This document shows, in pieces, positions 33,683 to 42,876 of a stretch of DNA of 64,000 nucleotides. The position numbers were made by a program, and so were the translations under genes. How positions within the stretch are numbered: the first letter of the stretch is position 1; every line of letters starts with the position of its first letter. The DNA comes from Burkholderiaceae bacterium (GTDB lineage Bacteria > Pseudomonadota > Gammaproteobacteria > Burkholderiales > Burkholderiaceae_A): NCBI GenBank assembly GCA_018402635.1, contig JAGYIP010000004.1, positions 1 to 64,000 on the forward strand, read 5' to 3'. The notes below the pieces were generated by a model. It ran no database searches. It was not told the DNA's origin and saw nothing but the letters and a program-made list of their open reading frames with translations.

Positions 33683-33968
33683 ACCGCCTGAGCTAAACGG
33701 CCCAAACTGCTGGGGCTGCAGGTTCTTCCAAATAAGCTGGGACCCCCACCGCCCCTACGCCTGTGGGTTTATGGGCTTTCGTACCAATATTCTTCCCTGC
33801 ATTGAGGTCTTACGGGCCGACGGACGGGTCTGCCAGGGGTTTCAGGCAAAGCCTGATCAGGCCGATACGTTCAAGAAAAGCAATACAAAAACCGGGAGTC
33901 GGTCTGAACAAAAGTCAGGCTCGCGCCGTGGTCGCCCAAAAGGCTCTTTGGATATTCTTATTGACTAG
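33654..33968 (+). CDS. Small Cys-rich protein, basic tail
   Basis: The core NCWGCRFFQISWDPHRPYAC, then GFMGF and VCQGFQAKP, has four cysteines in a pattern (CxxC...C...C) that suggests a bound zinc or Fe-S centre. Similar short proteins next to flagellar genes are known in betaproteobacteria and sometimes carry a doubtful uracil-DNA glycosylase label; I recall this from family knowledge and cannot verify it. The C-terminal 40 residues are low-complexity and basic (SRRGRPKGS), a possible AT-hook-like end. Length is 104 residues. Confidence 0.5.
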   Translation: MSTTSKTSNKPPELNGPNCWGCRFFQISWDPHRPYACGFMGFRTNILPCIEVLRADGRVCQGFQAKPDQADTFKKSNTKTGSRSEQKSGSRRGRPKGSLDILID

Positions 33969-34421
33969 CGAACGGTTGCCTGGCGACCGGTTGGCCCAAT
34001 AACGGCCACATGTTCGTTGCTCGGGCCATCGAAAAACCGCAGTTCCTGCACGGTGTGCAGGTAATGGTTGACCACGAAATGCGACTTTGGCCCGCCGGGG
34101 CAAAGGTCGGAGGCCAGAAAGCGAAGCTCATGAAGGCCTGCTGGCAGAAACATGGTGGTGTGTATAAGGGCCACCGAGGCCTCGCCCTTTGTTGCCAAAA
34201 GGGTTTCAGGCCCCGAGATAGTGAACGTTACCCCTTTCACAGGCAGGCAACGCGGGCCTTGGGCATCTGGAGCCAAGCAGGTTTTGAATTGAGCCACCCT
34301 CGGCAGCATTGGCCGCCGGTGCCTGCTGGGCAAAGGCCTTCACCCCCCAAATACCCATCACAATGACACCAAAACAAACAAGGGTTTTACGCAAAAGAGA
34401 TTCGCCGGACTGTCGTTTCAT
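33965..34421 (-). pseudogene. Exported protein of unknown function, frameshifted
   Basis: The N-terminus MKRQSGESLLRKTLVCFGVI has a signal peptide that ends at VKAFAQQAPA (AxA-like cleavage site). After a frame change near 34290 the mature part reads on: CLPVKGVTFTISGPETLLAT, TTMFLPAGLHELRFLASDLC and HTVQELRFFDGPSNEHVAVI. Total length is about 150 residues. A secreted or periplasmic beta-rich protein is likely. No family is recognised. It converges on the Cys-rich gene with 4 bases of overlap. Confidence 0.45.
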
Positions 34422-34500
34422 TATGAGTCTTCTTTGCTTTCTGGAACTTTATGAACTGCATTCACCTTGGAAACCATTGCTCCTGCTTTAATATCGGTTT

Positions 34501-35331
34501 ATGACCCCTTCTCTAAAGTCCTCTGTTCGGAATTCATTGGCCAACGCACAGACCGCGGTGCGTAACGGTTTACTTCTTTTGTTGTTCTCTTTGTTCGGTA
34601 TGGCGGCGCAGGCCCAGTCGGCTGCAACGGGTGCATCGGGTGCATCGGGTGCCTCAGGCCCAGGCGGCGCCAGAGCCTTCAGTGAGCAACTTCAGTCGGG
34701 CTTAAATGCGCTCGACCGTAAGCACTATGCCACAGCCCTGCGTTCGTGGCGTGAACTGGCAAACCAGGGCGATGCCCGTGCCATGAACAATGTGGGCCTT
34801 ATGTACGAGCGCGGATTAGGCGTTACCCAAAGCTACGTGCAGGCCATGAATTCTTATCGCAAGGCCGCCGATGCCGGTCTGCCTGAGGCCCAGTACAACC
34901 TGGGCACGCTCTACCACAACGGCTATGGCGTGGAAGTAAACAACAGCCAGGCGGTTTTTTGGTTTCGAAAGGCGGCTGCCCAACGGCTGCCCGAGGCCTA
35001 TTACATGATGGGCCTTCACCTTTGGGAGGGCAAGGGTATTCGCCGCGACCCACTTGCAGCCCTTGCCGAGTTTTTAAAGGGCGCGCGCGCAGGCAATGTG
35101 AACAGCCAGTTCATGGCGGGCTATCTGTTCTTATCGGAAGAGCCCACGGGCAAGCCCAATGCCGTTGCCGGCTACACCTGGGTCGAGGTTTCTCGGCTCA
35201 ATGGGTACCAGGGCGCTATTGATGTCACCTCCTTTCTTGACTACCGCTTAAAAGAGGCCGAGGTGGAACTGGCCAAGGCCATGGCCCAGCGCTGTCTTTC
35301 AAGCCAGTACGGTAACTGCCCCAAGCTCTAG
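34501..35331 (+). CDS. Periplasmic Sel1-repeat protein
   Basis: A signal peptide (LLLLLFSLFGMAAQAQS) is followed by a short GASGASGASG linker and then Sel1-type tetratricopeptide repeats: AMNNVGLMYERGLGVTQSYV, AQYNLGTLYHNGYGVEVNNS and YYMMGLHLWEGKGIRRDPLA. Such proteins are binding scaffolds in the periplasm. Length is 276 residues and the frame is intact. The gene sits between the flagellins and the sigma-54 activator, which hints at a motility link. LptE-like or MotX-like roles are known for Sel1 proteins in other bacteria; here it is inference. Confidence 0.75.
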   Translation: MTPSLKSSVRNSLANAQTAVRNGLLLLLFSLFGMAAQAQSAATGASGASGASGPGGARAFSEQLQSGLNALDRKHYATALRSWRELANQGDARAMNNVGLMYERGLGVTQSYVQAMNSYRKAADAGLPEAQYNLGTLYHNGYGVEVNNSQAVFWFRKAAAQRLPEAYYMMGLHLWEGKGIRRDPLAALAEFLKGARAGNVNSQFMAGYLFLSEEPTGKPNAVAGYTWVEVSRLNGYQGAIDVTSFLDYRLKEAEVELAKAMAQRCLSSQYGNCPKL

Positions 35332-35429
35332 TTTTTGTTGGACGGCCACTAGCCCTCCACCCCTTGTAGAAGTCAGCGGCCTAGGCTTGCCGCTGTTGGA
35401 TTTTCCCGTCGGAAAAACGTCGCCGCTTT

Positions 35430-35445
35430 TGGCATAGCCGTTGCT
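35430..35445 (+). promoter_or_regulatory. Sigma-54 promoter of the activator gene
   Basis: TGGCATAGCCGTTGCT keeps GG and GC 10 bases apart. It lies 39 bases upstream of the GTG start at 35484. This would place the activator itself under sigma-54 control. Confidence 0.65.
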
Positions 35446-35483
35446 CTAATCCTCGCAGACCTATTCCTATAAGGAGTTGTGCT

Positions 35484-37264
35484 GTGAGAACCGATGGCAG
35501 TTTGAATGCCCATGAATGCAAGGCCCTCTGGCTGGATCCGTTTCAGCCAGCCGGCGAGCGTGAGCGGACCTGCCTAGCAGAGGCCGGTCTTACCCTATTG
35601 GTGGTTCGTACCCTTGATGACCTGCGACAGGCACTGAAGTCAGCCCAGGTGGTTGTTGTGCGACTTCGCGATGATGCAAGCCTGCTGGTGGAAGTGCAGC
35701 GCCTAATTCAGACCTTCAAGCCCAGCATCCCTGTTATTTGCAGAACCAACCGCGAGGCCTTTGACCTTGGAATTGAGGCCATGCAGGCCGGTGCCTGCCA
35801 TGTGCTGACGCACGACGATTATTCCAAGGAGTCGTGGAAGCTTACACGGGCCTACGTTGCCAGGGCACAGCCCTCCGCGGCAGTTGCGGCACCTGAAAGC
35901 GAGGCCGATGCAGCCACGAATCAAAGCGAGATGCAAAAGCCTTCTTCTTTGAGTTCGTCGACCTGCAAGGTTGCAGGCGCTGGGTTAGACGACCTGGCAG
36001 CAAGCAGTCAGTCGCCCTCGCGGACATTTGTATTTGTTGACTCAAATAGCCAGAAGCTTCTGGCCCTTGCCCAGCGTGTTGGGGCCGCCGAGGTCACCAC
36101 ACTTATTACAGGGCCAACGGGCTCGGGCAAAGAGGTGCTTGCAACCGTTGTGCATGAATCGTCGCCCCGATGCAAAGGACCCTTCGTAAGCCTTAACTGT
36201 GGCGCCATCCCTGAGCATCTTATGGAAGACATGCTGTTTGGTCACGAAAAGGGTGCCTACACCGGCGCCATTCGCGACCATAAGGGTGTCTTTGAGCAGG
36301 CCCAGGGCGGCACGGTTTTTCTTGATGAGATTGGTGAGCTGCCCTTAAACCTTCAGTCGAAATTACTGCGTGTTCTGCAAGAGCGACAGGTTACGCGGCT
36401 TGGGGGCAGTCAGACGATCGATCTTAATTTCCGTCTGGTGGCTGCCACCAACAAAGACCTTAAAGAGGCCATTCAAGATAGAAGCTTTCGTGAAGATCTT
36501 TACTTCCGCATTAGCACCTTTCGCCTTGCCATACCAAGGCTTAGCCAAAGGCCCGACGACATCTTGCCTTTGGTGGCACAAATGCTTGCTCGCTACTGCC
36601 GTGACCAGGAGGTTAAAAGCCTGGCATGGGCTGCACAGCAGGCCTTGCTTGCCTATTCCTGGCCAGGCAATGTTCGCGAACTTGAGAATGTGATTCAGCG
36701 GGCTCTGGTCTTTTGCTCGGGCGAGGAAATTGACGCAAGCCATTTGGTCTTTGATGAGACAGAGGCCATTGGCATGTCCTGCTGGGCGCAAGGCCATGGC
36801 ATGGCAGGCATTGAAATTGGTGCCGAGGGCTTCTCCACCATGGGGCAGGACTCGCTTTCTTCATCCCCTACAAACGACCGGTTGCGAGCATCGACCGGAG
36901 GTCTCGATGCCGCAGGCCAGGCGATGCATTTGGAGTTTATTGGCCCCCAACGCGCGAAGCCTTTATGGCCTTGCAAGAGGCGAGTCTTTCAACCTCTGGC
37001 GTTAATACTCCTGAATTAGCGTTGGATTCGCAGCCTTTTGAATTTGTGGGCCCGATGCTTCCCGAAACGATTCCATCTTCTGGCTTTCAGGCATCGCACG
37101 CACCCATTCGTCTTCCCGATCTTGTTAAGACCAACGAGCGCCAGGTGATTCTGGCCGCACTTGAGTCGGCCCCCACCAAGGCAGAGGCTGCACGCAGGCT
37201 GGGCATTAGCCCGCGCACCCTTCGCTACAAAATGGCGCAGCTGCGCATGGCAGGTGCCGCATGA
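35484..37264 (+). pseudogene. Sigma-54-dependent flagellar activator (FleQ/FlrC type), one frameshift
   Basis: This activator opens sigma-54 promoters using ATP. The GTG start follows AAGGAG by seven bases. The N-terminal 130 residues look like a receiver domain without the phospho-accepting Asp (VVVVRLRDD in its place). The AAA+ domain has Walker A TGPTGSGKEVLA, the sigma-54 loop GAYTGA and Walker B GGTVFLDEIGELP. The frame changes near 36962. The second frame ends with a Fis-type helix-turn-helix, AEAARRLGISPRTLRYKMAQ. Total length is about 593 codons. Its stop overlaps the fliE ATG by four bases. The DNA-binding part is lost as written. Confidence 0.87.
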
Positions 37265-37737
37265 GCATGCTGCCCACCAATCTAAGCTCAGCGGGTGTGG
37301 CCAATGTCATGACCCAAATTCGTAACTACCAGGCCAATATTCAGGCGAAGTCCATTACGCCGCCTGCCATGCCCACACCCATGACGCCGGTGCAGAGTCA
37401 GGTCTTTACCCTTCCTACGGGCCCGGCCATTGGCGAATTTAGTAAGCCCGTTGGCCCAGTAACACCACCCGTTCTTCAAAAGCTTCAAGCCAACGACCTG
37501 CAGCGTGCGGTGGACAACCCCACATTCAGCGAACTGGTTGGTGATTCCTTGCAGCAGGTCAACAGCCTGCAAAATCTCTCGCAGGCTCAGCGTGCTGCCT
37601 ACGAGAAGGGCGAGGACATTCCTTTAACCGATGTGGTCTTGGGCATGCAGAAGTCGTCGCTTGCCTTTGAGGCCACGCTGCAAATTCGTAACAAGGTTTT
37701 AAAGGCTTACGAAGACATTCTGAACATGCCGGTCTAG
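37261..37737 (+). CDS. fliE: Flagellar hook-basal body protein FliE
   Basis: FliE joins the MS ring to the rod and is the first rod component exported. The C-terminal half, SLQQVNSLQNLSQAQRAAYE and LTDVVLGMQKSSLAFEATLQ, ending IRNKVLKAYEDILNMPV, is the FliE signature. At 158 residues it is longer than the usual 100-115, because of a Pro-rich N-terminal extension of about 50 residues. It is coupled to the activator gene by an ATGA overlap. Confidence 0.87.
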   Translation: MSMLPTNLSSAGVANVMTQIRNYQANIQAKSITPPAMPTPMTPVQSQVFTLPTGPAIGEFSKPVGPVTPPVLQKLQANDLQRAVDNPTFSELVGDSLQQVNSLQNLSQAQRAAYEKGEDIPLTDVVLGMQKSSLAFEATLQIRNKVLKAYEDILNMPV

Positions 37738-37837
37738 ATCTAAGCCCTTTAACGAACCCAATGAATCAGAACCTAACCAAACCACTGTGCTCAGTAACAA
37801 CGAACCACTGACTTCACCTTAAGCAAGAGAGACCATC

Positions 37838-39985
37838 ATGGCTTCAGACAATCCAGCAATGCCCCCCCCAGTGCCCATGGGTCCTATGCCGGTCGCGGCC
37901 TCGCCCTCGGGCGCTCAGCCAGATTCCCAGGCCGCAGGCGGCAACCTTGGTGCGGCTGCGCAAAACGCTGCAACCCAGGCGGGTGCGGCGGCCTCGCAGG
38001 CGGCCACGGCAGCAGGCTCAACCCTTAGGCGTGGTGCCGAAATTGCAGGCCCCTTGTTGCAGAACCTGAACCTGCCCATTTTTTTGCGTGACGGTCTCTC
38101 AAACCCCTTGGTTAAAAAAGCCGTTCCGGCCTTGTTGGTTATCTTCGTTCTGGTGGCCTTTGTTGGGCTTTTTAACCTTATGGGTAAGCCCGTGGAATAC
38201 AAGGCGCTTATGCCTGGTATTTCAGAGTCCGACAAGCAAGAGGCTTTTGATGCGCTGAAGATGGCCTCGTTTGGCCCCAAAATTGACACGGCCACAGGCA
38301 GCATTACCGTGCCTGACAACAAGTTTCACGAGGCCCGCATTTACCTAGCCTCTAAAGGCATTCCCAAGGCGCCCGTGCCTATGGGCATTGATTCTTTAAA
38401 CGAGCAAAGCGCCATGACCACCAGCCAGTTCATGGAGCAGGTGCGCTACATCAAGGCCATGGAAAACGAGCTTGCGCGAAGCATTACCGAGATTGGAAGC
38501 ATTCAGAGTGCTCGTGTGCATCTGGCACTTCCCAAACAAAGTGTCTTTGTGCGCGACAGAGCCGAGCCCAAGGCCTCGGTGGTGGTAAGCCCGCAGCATG
38601 GGCGCATTGTGACTGCGTCTCAGGTGGACGCCATTATTCATTTGGTGTCATCGAGCATTCCCTATTTGGCGGCTCAGAACGTGTCGGTGGTGGACAACAT
38701 TGGCAACCTTCTTACCGATCGTCGCGAGAACACCCCCATGGGCCTTACCGATGCCCAGCTCAACCATAAGCAAAGGGTTGAGCAGGCCTACAACACCCGC
38801 ATCATGGAGCTGCTTATTCCCATTCTTGGTGAGGGCAATGTACGTGCCCAGGTGGATGTCAGCATGGACTTCACCCAGAGTGAAGTGGCGGTTGAAGACT
38901 TTGATAACTCCAAAACAGGGCCGAAGACACGCTCGGAAGTCTTGGCCGAGGACCGCACCCAAAAACTTACAGCCGAGGGTATTCCGGGTTCCATTACCAA
39001 TACGCCACCGCCCCCCACCATTCAGACCGACCAGACCGGTGCAAGCGCCAACGACGCCTTGCAAGAAAACACTGTGCACAGCAAGCGCGCCACACGAAAC
39101 TATGAAATTGATAAGACGGTTCGCTATGTCAAAAATCCTACAGGCACGGTGACGCGTATTTCAGCTGCTGTTGTGGTGAACGAAAAAGAGGGCTACGACC
39201 CCAGCAAGCAAGAGCGCATTGGCGCCGAACAGGCCCCCCCGCCTGCCGAAGGCCAAGGTGCTGCGCCTCAAGACCGCCCCAGCCCTGCCGAGGTGATTCT
39301 GCACGGCTACACCCAGACGGAACTTGACCGGCTAACGAACCTGGTTCGCGGCGCGGTGGGCTTTCAAGCAGGGCGTGGCGATGTGGTCACTCTTATTCCC
39401 GCTAAGTTTGCGTCCCTAGAGCCTGAGACGCAGTGGTTTGAAAATGAAGACTTTATGAACGCCGTGAAGGTGGCGCTCACCTCGCTTATCTTCTTGGTTA
39501 TTCTTATTACCATTATTCGTCCGGTGGTTAACCTGCTTACAGGCCAGACCGTCTCGCCCAAAGAAATTGCCAAAATGGAGCTTGAGGCGCAAAAGCGTGC
39601 CCAGGAAGAGGCCGCTCAGCGTGCCGCTCAAGAGGCAGAAGCCAAGGCCGTTGCCGAGGCCGAGGCCAAGGCGGCTGCGGGAGACGATGGCACAGAGGGC
39701 AAAGAGGGTGAGGGCGCTGAAGGTGCCGCGGGCGAGGGCGCTGCGGGTGAGGGTGAGCTTCCACCCACCGAGCTTTCACCCGAAGAGCTCGGCATGATTG
39801 AAATGAAAGAGGGCGAGTCGCTTGAGGACATTAAGGCGCGACTCAAACCCAAGAAATCATCCATTTCAGTTGACATGTTGAACACGGCGAACTCGTATGA
39901 TGACAAGGTTGCCCTTATTCGCTTCTTGGTGTCGGAAGACTCGGGCCGAGTGGCTACGGTGATGCGTAACTTGGTGAAGAGCTAG
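37838..39985 (+). CDS. fliF: Flagellar MS-ring protein FliF
   Basis: FliF forms the MS ring in the inner membrane. It has an Ala-rich N-terminal extension, then transmembrane helix 1 near residues 92-115 (VPALLVIFVLVAFVGLFNLM). The periplasmic YscJ-type domain follows (MTTSQFMEQVRYIKAMENEL, ARVHLALPKQSVFVRDRAEP). Helix 2 is near residues 548-568 (LTSLIFLVILITIIRPVVNL). The FliG-binding tail ends DKVALIRFLVSEDSGRVATV. At 715 residues it is about 150 longer than usual, through the N-terminal extension and an Ala/Glu-rich stretch after helix 2 (AEAEAKAAAGDDGTEGKEGE). The frame is intact. Confidence 0.95.
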   Translation: MASDNPAMPPPVPMGPMPVAASPSGAQPDSQAAGGNLGAAAQNAATQAGAAASQAATAAGSTLRRGAEIAGPLLQNLNLPIFLRDGLSNPLVKKAVPALLVIFVLVAFVGLFNLMGKPVEYKALMPGISESDKQEAFDALKMASFGPKIDTATGSITVPDNKFHEARIYLASKGIPKAPVPMGIDSLNEQSAMTTSQFMEQVRYIKAMENELARSITEIGSIQSARVHLALPKQSVFVRDRAEPKASVVVSPQHGRIVTASQVDAIIHLVSSSIPYLAAQNVSVVDNIGNLLTDRRENTPMGLTDAQLNHKQRVEQAYNTRIMELLIPILGEGNVRAQVDVSMDFTQSEVAVEDFDNSKTGPKTRSEVLAEDRTQKLTAEGIPGSITNTPPPPTIQTDQTGASANDALQENTVHSKRATRNYEIDKTVRYVKNPTGTVTRISAAVVVNEKEGYDPSKQERIGAEQAPPPAEGQGAAPQDRPSPAEVILHGYTQTELDRLTNLVRGAVGFQAGRGDVVTLIPAKFASLEPETQWFENEDFMNAVKVALTSLIFLVILITIIRPVVNLLTGQTVSPKEIAKMELEAQKRAQEEAAQRAAQEAEAKAVAEAEAKAAAGDDGTEGKEGEGAEGAAGEGAAGEGELPPTELSPEELGMIEMKEGESLEDIKARLKPKKSSISVDMLNTANSYDDKVALIRFLVSEDSGRVATVMRNLVKS

Positions 39986-40019
39986 GGCTCGACGATGATG
40001 AGTCTTAAAGGAGAAAATA

Positions 40020-41099
40020 ATGGCTGAAGAGACCCGAAACCTACCCGCACCTGTTAACGCGCCACGCATGCCCGAAGAACTTCCGGAATCCGTTCGAGAT
40101 GAACTTGAAGCGCTAACCAGCACCCAAAAGGCAGCTGTGCTAATGCTTCTTTTAGGTGAGCAGCAGGCGGCCGACATTATTAAATACATGAGCCCCAAAG
40201 AGGTTCAGGCCTTGGGTGGTGCCATGACCTCGGTGCAAGACCTCTCGCAAGAGGCGGTTAGTGCGGTGCTTGACGAGTTCATTGCCACCATTAAAAAGCA
40301 GACCACCCTGGGCCTGGGCAGCTCGGACTATGTTGAGAATGTGTTGAAGCGCGCCCTGGGTGAGGACAAGGCAGCCTCTGTGCTTAGCCGCATCATGCCT
40401 GGGTCATCAAGCAAGGGCCTCGACATATTACGTTGGATGGATGCGCGGTCAATTTCAGAGATGATTCGGGCCGAGCATCCCCAGGTTATTGCCATCATTA
40501 TGTCGGTCTGCGACTTCGATGTAGCGGCCGACATTCTTGCCTACCTTCCTCAAGAAATTCGACCCGAGGTTCTTCGTCGTATTGCTTCGCTTGAAACCGT
40601 TCAGCCCTCGGCCATGAAAGAGCTCGAGAAAATTATGAACGAGCAGTTCTCTAAGAGTTCGTCTGCAAAGTCCTCGAGCTTTGGAGGTGTGAAGGCTGCT
40701 GCAAGAATTATGAACTTCACCAAGGCCGACCTTGAGGGCCCCATTCTTAATGGGCTTACCGAGATTGACCCTGAAATTTCCATGAAGGTTCAGGACAACA
40801 TGTTCCAGTTCGAGAACCTTGGAGGTGTGGACAACCGAAGCATTCAGACGCTTATGCGTAACGTGGATCAAGACATGCTTATGGTTGCCTTGAAGGGCGC
40901 GACCGAGCCGGTTAAAGAGAAGTTCTTTGGCAACATGTCGGCCCGTGCCCGCGTCATGTTTATTGATGAAATGGAGGCCAAGGGCCCCTTGCGTCTAACC
41001 GATGTGGAAGAGGCACAAAAGGGCATCATGCGTATTGCCAAGAAACTCTCGGACAAGAACGAAATAATTCTTGGCGGCGGCGGAGACGACTTTGTTTAA
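40020..41099 (+). CDS. fliG: Flagellar motor switch protein FliG
   Basis: FliG sits on the MS ring and meets the stator; it converts ion flow to torque. TSTQKAAVLMLLLGEQQAAD begins the N-terminal domain. HPQVIAIIMSVCDFDVAADI is the middle domain, and MFQFENLGGVDNRSIQTLMR with LGGVDN-type torque-helix residues is the C-terminal domain. AAGGAG lies seven bases before the ATG. Length is 359 residues against about 335 usual, because of about 20 extra N-terminal residues. It is 34 bases after fliF. Confidence 0.95.
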   Translation: MAEETRNLPAPVNAPRMPEELPESVRDELEALTSTQKAAVLMLLLGEQQAADIIKYMSPKEVQALGGAMTSVQDLSQEAVSAVLDEFIATIKKQTTLGLGSSDYVENVLKRALGEDKAASVLSRIMPGSSSKGLDILRWMDARSISEMIRAEHPQVIAIIMSVCDFDVAADILAYLPQEIRPEVLRRIASLETVQPSAMKELEKIMNEQFSKSSSAKSSSFGGVKAAARIMNFTKADLEGPILNGLTEIDPEISMKVQDNMFQFENLGGVDNRSIQTLMRNVDQDMLMVALKGATEPVKEKFFGNMSARARVMFIDEMEAKGPLRLTDVEEAQKGIMRIAKKLSDKNEIILGGGGDDFV

Positions 41100-41109
41100 A
41101 CAGGAGTCG

Positions 41110-42876
41110 ATGACAACGGGCGGAAAAAAAAACCTTACGCTCGTTAAACCCTCTGGACCTTTGTTCATTGGGCCAGAACGCAGCGGTCTGTTTCACGAGG
41201 GCCTAACCGACACGCCAGCCGCAGGTGCCTTTCAGTCGGGGCTTCCGGAAAAAGCCATTGAACTGCCGGGACCCTTGGTTCAGCAGGCCATAGCACGGGC
41301 CATTGCGGGTTTGAGCGAAAGCCAGGCCTTTCAGGCCATGGACACAAGCAAGATGGCCAAGGTGAATCGGCTTGCTCACCAGGTTCCAAAAGACGCGGTT
41401 CATGAAGACCAGGTGGATGCGCAAAAGCTGCTTGGTGATGACGATGGAAAAGGCAAGGCTGTTGAAGCAAAGCCGCAGGACGGCGACCAGCTGGAGGCAG
41501 CCGTTGGGCAAGAAGAACCGACCGATTCAAGTGAGCCAGTGGGGCAGGTGGCCCAGGCTGCGGAGGCGGGTGCGACTGATCCGCAGGAAGATGAGCTGCG
41601 AGATGAGTCTCTGGCCGCTGTACCGAAAGAAGGTGACCTTGCTGAGCAGCCGGATTCGGTAACCGATGGCCTGACGCAAGCGGACCCAACTGGGGCAGAC
41701 CCGACCGGCGCTGACCCAACCCGGGCTGCCTCAACCGATGCGGACTCAGCCCAGGCTGCGTCAACCGAGGCGGATCCAACCGGGGCAGACCCGACGCAGG
41801 CGGACCTCATCGGCGCTGACCCAACCCAGGCTGCTTCAACCGAGGCGCACCCAACGCAAGCTGCGGCGGGTGAGGGTGAGGCTGAGTCGGCCGAGGCTAA
41901 GCCACTTGAGGCGGGCGCAGAGTCCGTCGATGCAGAAACCGTCGATACAGAAGCGGACTCGGCTTCAGACGACGTTCAGCCTGAAGTCTTGCAACAGGTT
42001 TCACGCAGCGACCTGGAGCAACTTCATCAAGAGGCCTTCGAGGCGGGTCGACAGGCCACGCTAGAGGAGCTTGCAAACGCCGCCCCGCCCGCTCCTTCGG
42101 AGGAGATGCTTGACGTGGCCCGCGAAGAGGCCTTTCAAAAAGGCTATGAGGAGGGCTACACCAAGGCGGAGGCCGCAGTTAAAGATGAGTTGCAGGCTGA
42201 AGTGGAGCTTGCTGCGCAGAGCTTAAACGACCTTACGGCAAAGCTTGCCGAGGCCGCTCGTGATACCGATGCCTTCTATGCCCCCTTACTGAATTTATCG
42301 ATGCATCTTGCCGAGCAGTTGGTGCGCGGCGAGCTGACGCTTTCATCAAAGGCTGTCCAGCGCCTTATTGAAACCTGTCTTATGGAGTTCGACCAAGAGG
42401 CCACCGCCCCTGTGGTGATTCGAATGCACCCCGATGATCTGGCCCGCTTTGAACAAGACGATGCGCTTCTTCCGAAAAACATGATTCTTCGGCCAGACCC
42501 CAATGTACTCATTGGCAGTGTCAAGGTGCAGATGAATGGCGCACTTATTGAAGATCTTATGCAGCACCGTGCCCAGGTGCTCTGGCGTTCGCTGATGCAA
42601 GGCCAGGAGGCGGGCGACCTACCCGATTCATTCTTACGCAATGTGGCCCTTGTGAAAGAGGCCTTCGATGAAGTGGCTGCATCGTCCGATGCATTAGACG
42701 CGTTAGATGCTTCGACGTTAGATGCGTCGGATGCGTCGGATGCGTCAGGCATGTCGGATGCATCCGATGAAGTCTTTGCCGCGGAGGTGACTGACATCGC
42801 GCAGCCCGAACCAACGGAGCTTGAAGAAGCTGCTTCAGAGACGCCGAACAATAACCAGAAAGGCGACCCTCTGTGA
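41110..42876 (+). CDS. fliH: Flagellar assembly protein FliH with repeat-rich middle
   Basis: FliH holds the ATPase FliI inactive and brings it to the export gate. The ATG at 41110 follows AGGAG by three bases; an in-frame ATG further upstream lies inside fliG. The conserved FliH part is residues 300 to 525: EEAFQKGYEEGYTKAEAAVK, LAEQLVRGELTLSSKAVQRL, VVIRMHPDDLARFEQDDALL and NVLIGSVKVQMNGALIEDLM. At 588 residues it is more than twice the usual 230-260. An acidic, Ala-rich region (residues 120-290) contains 13 tandem pentapeptides, and another repeat lies near the C-terminus. Its stop overlaps the fliI GTG start. Confidence 0.88.
   Translation: MTTGGKKNLTLVKPSGPLFIGPERSGLFHEGLTDTPAAGAFQSGLPEKAIELPGPLVQQAIARAIAGLSESQAFQAMDTSKMAKVNRLAHQVPKDAVHEDQVDAQKLLGDDDGKGKAVEAKPQDGDQLEAAVGQEEPTDSSEPVGQVAQAAEAGATDPQEDELRDESLAAVPKEGDLAEQPDSVTDGLTQADPTGADPTGADPTRAASTDADSAQAASTEADPTGADPTQADLIGADPTQAASTEAHPTQAAAGEGEAESAEAKPLEAGAESVDAETVDTEADSASDDVQPEVLQQVSRSDLEQLHQEAFEAGRQATLEELANAAPPAPSEEMLDVAREEAFQKGYEEGYTKAEAAVKDELQAEVELAAQSLNDLTAKLAEAARDTDAFYAPLLNLSMHLAEQLVRGELTLSSKAVQRLIETCLMEFDQEATAPVVIRMHPDDLARFEQDDALLPKNMILRPDPNVLIGSVKVQMNGALIEDLMQHRAQVLWRSLMQGQEAGDLPDSFLRNVALVKEAFDEVAASSDALDALDASTLDASDASDASGMSDASDEVFAAEVTDIAQPEPTELEEAASETPNNNQKGDPL
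41680..41874 (+). repeat. 15-bp tandem repeat in fliH, about 13 units
   Basis: Residues 191-255 of FliH are 13 pentapeptides of the type ADPTG, ADPTQ, AASTE and AASTD. The underlying 15-bp units are degenerate but share a GCGGACCCAAC-like core. The unit length keeps the frame. Confidence 0.85.
42686..42770 (+). repeat. Short GATGCGTCG-type repeat near the fliH 3' end
   Basis: The 9-bp unit GATGCGTCG recurs with variants and encodes a run of Asp-Ala-Ser residues (LDASDASDASGMSDASDE) near the FliH C-terminus, outside the conserved FliI-binding part. Confidence 0.8.
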
